From Sphingobium jiangsuense (GTDB taxonomy: Bacteria > Pseudomonadota > Alphaproteobacteria > Sphingomonadales > Sphingomonadaceae), in assembly GCF_014196495.1 (NCBI RefSeq), contig NZ_JACIDT010000021.1, positions 1 through 64,000 on the forward strand: a stretch of 64,000 nucleotides of DNA, read 5' to 3'. Below the pieces are notes generated by a model. That model was not told the DNA's origin. It made no database searches and saw nothing but the letters and a program-made list of their open reading frames with translations. Positions within the stretch are counted from its first letter, which is position 1; each line of letters starts with the position of its first letter. The position numbers and the translations under genes are program-made. Positions 24,818 to 31,737 of the stretch are shown here, piece after piece.

Positions 24818-25943
24818 AGAACCCGGCGCGCGGGAAACGCAGGCGGCGGTCGTGGCCGCGCCCAACGAACCCTTCGTCCTCCGGACCGTCACCCTCGCCG
24901 CGCCCCGGCCCGACGAGGTGGTCGTCGAACTGGAAGCCTGCGGCATGTGCCATGCGGACCTCTCCGCGCAATCGGGCAGCATCCCCTTCCCGCTGCCCGG
25001 CGTGCTCGGCCATGAGGGCGTCGGCCATGTGGTGGACAGGGGCGCGGGCGTGACCGATGTGGAGATAGGCCAGCGGGTCGTCATCTCCTTCACCTCCTGC
25101 GGCCATTGCCCTGCCTGCATCGACGCCAGGCCGAGCTATTGCCGGGAATGGCCGGTGCTCAACCTGGTCGGCGGCGGACGCAGCGACGGGTCGAGCAGCC
25201 TGTGCTGCGAAGGCCGACCGCTCCACAGCCATTTCTTCGGCCAGTCCTCCTTCTCGCGCCATGTCGCGACCGCCGCGCGCGGGGTGATCCCGGTGCCGGA
25301 GGATATTCCGGCGACCATCCTCGCGCCGCTCGGCTGCGGCATCCAGACCGGGGTGTGCGCGGCGACCGACGTGCTGCGCCCGGCCAATGGCGACAGGGTC
25401 GCGGTGTTCGGCGCGGGCGCGGTCGGCATGTCCGCGCTGATGGGCCTCGCGCTGACCGGCGCGGCGCAGATCATCGCGGTGGACGTGCATCCGCAACGCC
25501 TCGCCTCCGCGCTGGAACTGGGCGCCACCGATGTGATCGACGCGAGCAGGCAGGATGTCGCCGCCGAAATCGCGCGGCTGACCGGCGGCGCCGGCCTCAA
25601 CGGCGCGATCGAGACGAGCGGCAACCGGGGCGCTCTCGAATCCGCCATCGCCGCGCTGGCCTCGACCGGCACCTGCGTCGTCATCGGCGTCCCGGCGATG
25701 GGCGAGCGGGCGAGCTTCGACGTGACCGACGTGGTCGCGCGCGGCCTGCATATCGTCGGCACCAATCAGGGCGACGCCAATCCGCGCACGGCCATTCCCC
25801 GGCTGATCGAGCTGTACCGCAAGGGTCGCCTGCCGATCGAAAAGCTGGTGTCGTCCTTCACCTTCGACCAGATCAACGAGGCCCGCGCCGCGTCGCTGGA
25901 AGGCCGCGTCATCAAGGCGGTGCTGACGATGACGGCCGGCTGA
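24807..25943 (+). CDS. Zinc-dependent (aryl-)alcohol dehydrogenase
   Basis: This 378-residue medium-chain dehydrogenase has catalytic zinc ligands in CGMCHADL, GHEGVGHVV and LGCGIQTG, a structural zinc loop in SCGHCPACIDARPSYC, and the nucleotide fold VFGAGAVGMSALMGL. The arrangement resembles benzyl/aryl-alcohol dehydrogenases such as XylB. It starts within the last 11 bases of the aldehyde dehydrogenase gene, in a different frame. Together they could convert an aryl alcohol to the acid, or work in reverse. Confidence 0.92.
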   Translation: MLTEEPGARETQAAVVAAPNEPFVLRTVTLAAPRPDEVVVELEACGMCHADLSAQSGSIPFPLPGVLGHEGVGHVVDRGAGVTDVEIGQRVVISFTSCGHCPACIDARPSYCREWPVLNLVGGGRSDGSSSLCCEGRPLHSHFFGQSSFSRHVATAARGVIPVPEDIPATILAPLGCGIQTGVCAATDVLRPANGDRVAVFGAGAVGMSALMGLALTGAAQIIAVDVHPQRLASALELGATDVIDASRQDVAAEIARLTGGAGLNGAIETSGNRGALESAIAALASTGTCVVIGVPAMGERASFDVTDVVARGLHIVGTNQGDANPRTAIPRLIELYRKGRLPIEKLVSSFTFDQINEARAASLEGRVIKAVLTMTAG

Positions 25944-25981
25944 CAGCCCCGACAGGAATACAGAACAGGAGTAACGCACTG

Positions 25982-26581
25982 ATGCACGAGCAGGAACGTT
26001 TTGACCGGATCGACGTGGCGGATATCATCCTGCGCGAACGGCTGGCCCGCGACAACCGCCAGTGGGACGAGATGGCGGCCTGCTATCATCCGGACTCGGT
26101 GGTCGAGGTGTCGTGGTTTCGTGGCAGCGGGGCCGAGTTCGTCGCGCAGAGCCGGAAGGCGGTGCGCGAAGGGTCGGTCAACTTCCACATCATGACCCCG
26201 CCGGTCGTCAATGTCCGCAAGGATCGCGCGATATCCGAAACGCCGTGCATCCTGCGCAGCTTTTCGATGATGAACGGGGTGGAGATCAGCTTCGAAGGCT
26301 TCGTCCGCCTGTTCTGGCGGGCGCAGCGCGACGGCGACCGCTGGCTGATCGCCGGGCTGCGCTGCCTCTACATGAAGGACGAGATTCACGGACGCAACCC
26401 CAACAGGCAGCCCGTTTTCGACGAGGCGCAACTCGCCGCCTATCGCGACAGCTATCGCTACACCTCGGCCAATCTCGCCAATCTGGGCATTGCCGTGACC
26501 GATGACCTTCCCGGTATCGATCGGCCGGAAATGGTATCGCAGCTGCGCGCCGGCGAACTGGAATGGCTGGCCGCCGCCTGA
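25982..26581 (+). CDS. NTF2/SnoaL-like protein (copy C)
   Basis: This 199-residue protein starts at ATG 25982 after an AGGAG box 9 bases upstream. It shows ACYHPDSVVEVSWFRGSGAE and the tail DDLPGIDRPEMVSQLRAGEL, almost the same blocks as copy B at 17448. Copies B and C are more alike than copy A. It lies between the alcohol dehydrogenase and the fumarylacetoacetase-type hydrolase on the rightward operon. The function is unknown, and a lyase or isomerase acting on a dearomatised intermediate is inference. Confidence 0.82.
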   Translation: MHEQERFDRIDVADIILRERLARDNRQWDEMAACYHPDSVVEVSWFRGSGAEFVAQSRKAVREGSVNFHIMTPPVVNVRKDRAISETPCILRSFSMMNGVEISFEGFVRLFWRAQRDGDRWLIAGLRCLYMKDEIHGRNPNRQPVFDEAQLAAYRDSYRYTSANLANLGIAVTDDLPGIDRPEMVSQLRAGELEWLAAA

Positions 26582-26643
26582 TAGACCTGCAGAGCCCTGC
26601 GGCCACGCGGGGTCCGTGCTTTGAAGAAATAAAGGAACGATAC

Positions 26644-27498
26644 ATGAAGCTGGCGAGGTTCAAGCAAGGCAATTCCATCGCGCTGGGCGTGGTCGAGGGC
26701 GACCGCGTCATCCCGCTGGACGGGCTCGGCTTCACGACGATGCTGGACATCATCACCGGCGGCGAGGCCGCGCTGGCGAAGATCCGCGACCATGCCGCCA
26801 CCGCGCAGGGCGGGCTCGCGCTGGCCGACGTGGAATTGCTCGCGCCGATCGAGCGGCCGGGCAAATATCTGGCGATCGGCATGAACTACGGCAAGCATCT
26901 CGAGGAAGCCGACCGGCTGGGCGTCGCCCGCTCCGCCCATCAGGTGTGGTTCAACAAGCAGACGACGTGCGTTTCCGGCCCTTATGACGATATCGACCCC
27001 GGCGTCACCGAAAAGCTGGACTATGAGGTCGAGCTGGGCGCGGTGATCGGCAAGACGGCGAAGAAGGTGGCCGAGGCCGACGCGCTCGACCATGTGTTCG
27101 GCTATCTGGTCGCCAACGACGTGTCGGCGCGCGACTGGCAGTTCCACTCGTCGACCTTCACCATGGGCAAGTCGTTCGACACCCATGGGCCGATCGGTCC
27201 GTGGATCGTCACCGCCGACGAAGTGCCGGATCCGCAGGCGCTCGACCTGCGCTGCATCGTCAATGGCGAGGTGCGCCAGTCCAACAACACCTCGAACATG
27301 ATCCATTCGCTGCGGCAGCAGATCGCCTATCTCTCCACCGCCTTCACGCTCGATCCGGGCGACCTGATCGCGACCGGCACGCCGGAGGGCGTCGGCGTCG
27401 GCATGGAGCCGCAGCAGTTCCTGCAACCCGGCGATGTCGTGCGCTGCGAGATCGACGGCATCGGCGCGATCGAAAACCGCGTCGTCGCGAAAGCCTGA
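26644..27498 (+). CDS. Fumarylacetoacetate hydrolase-family protein
   Basis: This 284-residue FAH-fold protein has GKYLAIGMNYGKHLEEADRL, metal ligands in LDYEVELGAVIGK (E-x-E) and HVFGYLVANDVSARDWQ (aspartate), and the C-terminal GDLIATGTPEGVGVG. Family members hydrolyse or decarboxylate 2-oxo acids produced by ring cleavage, such as fumarylpyruvate or 2-hydroxy-6-oxo dienoates. ATG at 26644 is preceded by AAGGA. The extradiol dioxygenase follows after 17 bases, fitting a ring-cleavage-then-hydrolysis sequence. Confidence 0.92.
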   Translation: MKLARFKQGNSIALGVVEGDRVIPLDGLGFTTMLDIITGGEAALAKIRDHAATAQGGLALADVELLAPIERPGKYLAIGMNYGKHLEEADRLGVARSAHQVWFNKQTTCVSGPYDDIDPGVTEKLDYEVELGAVIGKTAKKVAEADALDHVFGYLVANDVSARDWQFHSSTFTMGKSFDTHGPIGPWIVTADEVPDPQALDLRCIVNGEVRQSNNTSNMIHSLRQQIAYLSTAFTLDPGDLIATGTPEGVGVGMEPQQFLQPGDVVRCEIDGIGAIENRVVAKA

Positions 27499-27515
27499 AG
27501 AGGGAAGGAAGCGCC

Positions 27516-28499
27516 ATGGCCGTTCTGGGCGTATTGTCGGTCACGCTGGAGGTGCCGGATATCGAGCCGGGCATCCGCTTCTACACCGATGCGGGCCTGC
27601 TGGCGGAGGTGGACGGCAGCGTCGCCCGGCTGCGCTGCGACGGGCAGGACCGCCCGTCGATCACGCTGCTGGGCGGCCATCGGCGCAAGCGGCTCCACCA
27701 TGTGACGCTGCGGGCCGAGGCGCTGGACGCCATCGCCGCGCAGGTTCCCGGCCATGGCGGGCAGGTGGTGCCCGCGCCGGAGGGCTTTTCCGGCGAGGGC
27801 CTGAACGGGGGCCTGAGCGGGGGCCTGAGCGGGGGCCTGTGGGTGCGCGACCCGCACGGCATGCTCTTCCACCTGATCGAGCGGGCGCCTGATCCGGAGC
27901 TGGCCCCGGCGGCGGCCGCGTTCGCGATCAACGAGCCGGGCCGGGTGGTGCGCACGCGCCGCTCGGCGATCCTGCCCGGCAAGGCCTATCCGCCGGCCAG
28001 GCCGCTTCGGCTCGGCCATGTGCTGCTGTTCAGCCCGGACGTGCCGAAAAGCGTCGAATTCGTCACCGGCGCGCTGGGCATGGGGCTGGCCGACCGGTCG
28101 CAGGACATCATCGCCTTCACCTGCGCGCGCAAGGACAGCGACCATCATGTGATCGCCTTCGCCAAGTCGCCCGGCATCGGCTTCCACCATGCGAGCTTTC
28201 AGGTCGCCGACCCCGACGAGGTGGGCCGGGGCGGCCGCGCGCTGCTCAGGAAGGCCGGGCGCGGCGACTGGGGCTTCGGCCGCCACACCATCGGCTCCAA
28301 CTTCTTCCACTATATTCAGGACCCGTGGGGCAGCTGGTTCGAATATTATTCCGACATCGACTATATCGACGACTATGCGCTGTGGACGCCGACCAACTAC
28401 GATCTGGAGGACAGCCTCGCCAGCTGGGGCCCGGACGTGCCGCAGGATTTCGTCCACAATTATGAAGTCGCGGAGCAGGACGCCTTCGCGGGCGCCTGA
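27516..28499 (+). CDS. Two-domain extradiol ring-cleavage dioxygenase (VOC, type I)
   Basis: This 327-residue protein has two tandem VOC repeats, as in BphC and HsaC. The active-site iron ligands appear in the second half: His in PLRLGHVLLFS near residue 165, His in GFHHASFQV near 225, and Glu in GSWFEYYSDIDY near 280. The first repeat contains LHHVTLRAE. The N-terminal half carries a GLSGGLSGGLW stretch encoded by a 12-base tandem repeat, unusual for this family. GGGAAGGAAG precedes the start. It likely cleaves a catechol made by the hydroxylases. Confidence 0.92.
   Translation: MAVLGVLSVTLEVPDIEPGIRFYTDAGLLAEVDGSVARLRCDGQDRPSITLLGGHRRKRLHHVTLRAEALDAIAAQVPGHGGQVVPAPEGFSGEGLNGGLSGGLSGGLWVRDPHGMLFHLIERAPDPELAPAAAAFAINEPGRVVRTRRSAILPGKAYPPARPLRLGHVLLFSPDVPKSVEFVTGALGMGLADRSQDIIAFTCARKDSDHHVIAFAKSPGIGFHHASFQVADPDEVGRGGRALLRKAGRGDWGFGRHTIGSNFFHYIQDPWGSWFEYYSDIDYIDDYALWTPTNYDLEDSLASWGPDVPQDFVHNYEVAEQDAFAGA
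27800..27835 (+). repeat. 12-base tandem repeat inside the extradiol dioxygenase gene
   Basis: Three copies of CCTGAGCGGGGG (first copy CCTGAACGGGGG) plus a partial CCTG sit in frame and encode LNGGLSGGLSGGL. The unit is a multiple of three, so slippage would change protein length without frameshift. Confidence 0.85.
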
Positions 28500-28599
28500 A
28501 CCCTAAGCGACCAGCGACAGGGCAGCGCCGACCGCGCCGGACCGGCCTTCGCGGGCCGGGAGCGGCGACGCGCGCCTGCGCCCAGCGAGGAGAATGACG

Positions 28600-29589
28600 A
28601 TGAAGATGAGGAAACTGGGTGCCGACGGGCCGGAACTGTCCGCGATCGGCCTCGGCTGCATGCGCATGACGCCGTTGACGGCGCAGCAGGGCTGGACCGG
28701 GAAGGATGAAGGCATAGCGACGATCCACGCCGCGCTGGACGCGGGCGTGAGCCTGCTCAACACCGGCGATTTCTACACGATGGGCGCGAACGAGATGCTG
28801 GTGGGCGAGGCGCTGCGCGGCCGCCGCGACAAGGCGTTCCTGTCGGTCAAATTCGGCGCGATGCGCGCGCCCGACGGGCAGTTCCTCGGCTTCGACGCCC
28901 GCCCCAAGGCGATCAGGAATTTCTGCGCCTATTCGCTCCAGCGCCTCGGCGTCGACGAAATCGACCTCTACCAGCCCTCGCGCATCGACCCCGCCGTGCC
29001 GGTCGAGGACACGATCGGCGCCGTCGCCGACCTCATCAAGGAAGGGAAGGTGCGCTATCTGGGCGTGTCGGAATATAATGCCGACCAGCTGCGCCGCGCC
29101 CATGCGGTGCACCCGGTCACCGCGCTCGAAATCGAATATTCGCTGGCGAGCCGGTTCATCGAGCCGGAAATCCTTCCCGTAGCGCGCGAACTGGGCATCG
29201 GCATCGTGCCCTATAGCGTGGTGACGCAGGGGCTGCTGACCGGGGCGCTCCCGGCGGAACTGCCCGCCGACGACATCCGCCGCATCTTCCCCCGCTTTCA
29301 GGGCGAAAATCTGCACAGGAACATCGCGGCGGTGGAGGCCCTGCGCGCCATCGCGGAGCGCAAGGGCGCGACACCCGCGCAGATCGCCATCGCCTGGGTG
29401 CTGGCGCAGGGCGAGGACCTCATTCCGCTGGTCGGCATGAGCAACAGGTCGCGCCTGCCCGAAAATCTCGGCGCGCTCGACGTGGCGCTCTCGCCGGAGG
29501 ATCTGGCGGAGCTGGACCACGCCTTCGCCCCCGGCACCTTCGCCGGGTCGCGCTATCCCGAAGGGCTGGAGAGCCACGTCGCGTCCTGA
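28600..29589 (+). CDS. Aldo/keto reductase
   Basis: This 329-residue TIM-barrel reductase has NTGDFYTMGANEMLVGEALR (Asp and Tyr of the tetrad), LSVKFGAMRAPDG (Lys), EGKVRYLGVSEYNADQLR and PLVGMSNRSRLPENLG. The usual histidine position reads YQPSRIDP, as in some sphingomonad and actinobacterial relatives. It reduces a carbonyl with NADPH. AGGAG lies at the right distance for ATG at 28600, whereas ATG at 28594 nearly overlaps the ribosome site. It belongs to the same rightward run as the dioxygenase. Confidence 0.88.
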   Translation: MKMRKLGADGPELSAIGLGCMRMTPLTAQQGWTGKDEGIATIHAALDAGVSLLNTGDFYTMGANEMLVGEALRGRRDKAFLSVKFGAMRAPDGQFLGFDARPKAIRNFCAYSLQRLGVDEIDLYQPSRIDPAVPVEDTIGAVADLIKEGKVRYLGVSEYNADQLRRAHAVHPVTALEIEYSLASRFIEPEILPVARELGIGIVPYSVVTQGLLTGALPAELPADDIRRIFPRFQGENLHRNIAAVEALRAIAERKGATPAQIAIAWVLAQGEDLIPLVGMSNRSRLPENLGALDVALSPEDLAELDHAFAPGTFAGSRYPEGLESHVAS

Positions 29590-29654
29590 CCGGCCCCGCC
29601 CGAACCAACTCACCGGGCAGCGGCCCGGCGACATAACAAGGAATGGAACAGAAG

Positions 29655-30413
29655 ATGGAACTGACAGGCAACACCGTCCTCATCACCGGCGGCAATTCCG
29701 GCATCGGCTACGGCCTCGCGGTCGCGCTGCACGAGGCGGGCAACAAGGTCATTATCGCCGGGCGGCGCGCCGATGCGCTCGCCAGGGTGGCCGGCGCCCA
29801 TCCCGGCATGAGCTGGCATGTGGTCGACATGGGCGACGCGGCCAGCATCGCCGCCTTCGCCGATGAGGTGAAGCGCCGCTATCCCGATCTCAACGTGCTG
29901 GTGAACAATGCGGGCATCATGCGGGTGGAAAACCTGCTGGAGGAGCCCTGCGACCTGAGCGGCGCGGAGGAGCAGGTCGCGATCAACCTGCTGGGGCCGA
30001 TCCGGCTGGCCGCCGCGCTGCTGCCCCATCTGCGCAAGCAGCCGCGCGGGGCGATCATCAACGTTTCTTCCGGGCTGGCGTTCGTGCCGTTCAACATGGT
30101 GCCGACCTATTGCGCGACCAAGGCGGCGATCCACTCCTATACCCGGTCGCTGCGCCGCCAGCTGGCCGGCACCGCCCTTCAGGTGATCGAGCTTGCGCCG
30201 CCTGCGGTCGCGACCAATTTGATGCCGGTGGACGAGAACGGTCCGCCGACCCTGCCGCTCGACGACTTCATCGGCGAGGTGATGGCCATCCTGCGCGACC
30301 AGCCGGACGTCGAGGAGATATTGGTCGATGCCGTCAAGCCGCTGCGCGAGGCCGAGGCGACGGGACAGTTCGGCCAGCTTTACGAGCTCATCAACGCCGC
30401 CCCGCAGCATTGA
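29655..30413 (+). CDS. Short-chain dehydrogenase/reductase (DltE-like)
   Basis: This 252-residue SDR has TVLITGGNSGIGYGLAVALH, NNAGIM, INVSSGLAFVP and YCATKAAIHSY (Tyr-x3-Lys). The N-terminal MELTGNTVLITGG pattern is typical of DltE-like oxidoreductases, supporting the start at 29655 rather than the upstream ATG at 29643. Its C-terminus, DVEEILVDAVKPLREAE, also fits that group. It ends the rightward operon. A strong hairpin follows 8 bases later. Confidence 0.88.
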   Translation: MELTGNTVLITGGNSGIGYGLAVALHEAGNKVIIAGRRADALARVAGAHPGMSWHVVDMGDAASIAAFADEVKRRYPDLNVLVNNAGIMRVENLLEEPCDLSGAEEQVAINLLGPIRLAAALLPHLRKQPRGAIINVSSGLAFVPFNMVPTYCATKAAIHSYTRSLRRQLAGTALQVIELAPPAVATNLMPVDENGPPTLPLDDFIGEVMAILRDQPDVEEILVDAVKPLREAEATGQFGQLYELINAAPQH

Positions 30414-30421
30414 TCTTCCTT

Positions 30422-30449
30422 CCCGCCCGGCCGAGCGAAGCCGGGCGGG
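30422..30449 (+). terminator. Hairpin ending the rightward catabolic operon
   Basis: Perfect 10-base arms CCCGCCCGGC/GCCGGGCGGG with an 8-base loop begin 8 bases after the SDR stop. There is no T-run after it, so efficiency is uncertain. Confidence 0.5.
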
Positions 30450-30591
30450 GCGACCGGCGCGCGGGCCGATCCCGCCGCCGATCCCCATAAGAGGCATTCC
30501 GCGCGACTCCATGGCAGCATCGCGGCTTTTCCACCCAAAAAGCGCGGACGACCAGCGGAATTGATTGACACGACTCCCTTCGCCATATAAT

Positions 30592-30603
30592 TTGCATATG
30601 CAA
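30592..30603. promoter_or_regulatory. TTGCA-NN-TGCAA palindrome upstream of NmrA-like gene (perfect)
   Basis: TTGCATATGCAA is a fully self-complementary 12-mer in an AT-rich promoter region, 118 bases upstream of the NmrA-like gene at 30722. It is one of the three perfect members of the proposed MarR operator set. Confidence 0.68.
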
Positions 30604-30721
30604 TTCAGGCTGGGGAGAGTTTTGAACACCTCTATAAGCCGCATATCGGATGGTCCCACCGGGGCAGGCCGCAAGTCGTTTCATAACACATCCAATCAAA
30701 CCATATTACCGGGAGAGAAGA

Positions 30722-31615
30722 ATGTCCGATACCAATGGGACGATCCTCGTAGTCGGCGCCGCCGGGCATCATGCCGGGCTGGTCGTGCCGATGCTGGCCG
30801 AGCGCGGCGCGCGGGTCCGGGGGTTCGTCCGCAGCACCGAGCGCGGCGAGCTGGCGCTCCAGCGCGGTGCGAGCGAATATGCGATCGGCGACCTGCGCGA
30901 TCCGGCGAGCGTGGAGGCGGCGCTGCGGGGCGTGAGCGGCGTCTATTATATCGCGCCCGTCTATCCGCATGACGAATCCCAGAAGGTCGGACGCTCCTTC
31001 GTCGAGGCGGCGGCCAATGCCGGAGTGCGGCGCTTCGTCTTCTCCTCCGTCATCCATCCGATGATAACCGCGCTGGACAATCACATCCAGAAAATCCCGG
31101 TCGAGGAAGCGATCATCAATTCCGGCATGGATTTCACTATCCTCCACCCCTGCCATTTCTATCAGAACATCCTGAGGAACTGGCGTTCCATAGTCGAAAC
31201 CCATGTCTTTACCGAGCCCTTTTCGGCGGACAAGCGCCTTTCCTGGGTGGATTATCGCGACGTCGCGGAGGTCGGCGCGATCGCGCTGACCGGCGACGCG
31301 CTGCGCAACGCCTCGTTCGACCTGTGCGCCGATTTCGGCCGCGACCGGCACGAGGTCGTCGGCGTGATGAGCGAGGTGCTGGGCTATCCCGTCACCGCCG
31401 GGGAAAGCAATGCCGAGGAGTATCTGGCCGGGCTGCCGCTGCCCGACGACGGCTATACCAGGGGCGCGCTGGCCCGCATGTACGATTATTACGACAAGCA
31501 CGGGCTGGTCGGCAATCCGCTCATGCTGAAAACCGTTCTGGGCCGCGAGCCGCGCACCATGCACCAGTTCTTCCGCGACGTCCTCGCGGGAACGCCGACG
31601 GTGGCGCATCCGTAA
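30722..31615 (+). CDS. NmrA-family NAD(P)-binding protein (copy 1)
   Basis: This 297-residue atypical SDR has TILVVGAAGHHAGLVVPMLA at the nucleotide fold, VYYIAPVYPHDESQKVGRSF, RFVFSSVIHPMITALDNH and PCHFYQNILRNW. It lacks a standard Tyr-x3-Lys, as usual for NmrA-like proteins that may act as redox sensors or ketone reductases. A relative at 52401 sits in the Rieske operon, so each catabolic block has one. GAGAGAAG precedes the ATG. Confidence 0.85.
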   Translation: MSDTNGTILVVGAAGHHAGLVVPMLAERGARVRGFVRSTERGELALQRGASEYAIGDLRDPASVEAALRGVSGVYYIAPVYPHDESQKVGRSFVEAAANAGVRRFVFSSVIHPMITALDNHIQKIPVEEAIINSGMDFTILHPCHFYQNILRNWRSIVETHVFTEPFSADKRLSWVDYRDVAEVGAIALTGDALRNASFDLCADFGRDRHEVVGVMSEVLGYPVTAGESNAEEYLAGLPLPDDGYTRGALARMYDYYDKHGLVGNPLMLKTVLGREPRTMHQFFRDVLAGTPTVAHP

Positions 31616-31737
31616 CCGCTTATACAGTCAATGTACCGATTTATACTGACGAACATTATTTAATTACAAGGATATGAACGGAAAATCACGATCAAATCCG
31701 GCGGCAAGACCGACCGACTAAATATAGGGGAGGAACA

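Larger units (their letters stand above)
30414..30721. other. 308-base intergenic region with terminator-like hairpin and operator
   Basis: No gene is seen. The left third holds a 10-base-stem hairpin, the middle is unremarkable, and the right part has the perfect TTGCATATGCAA palindrome followed by the promoter region of the NmrA-like gene. Confidence 0.7.
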
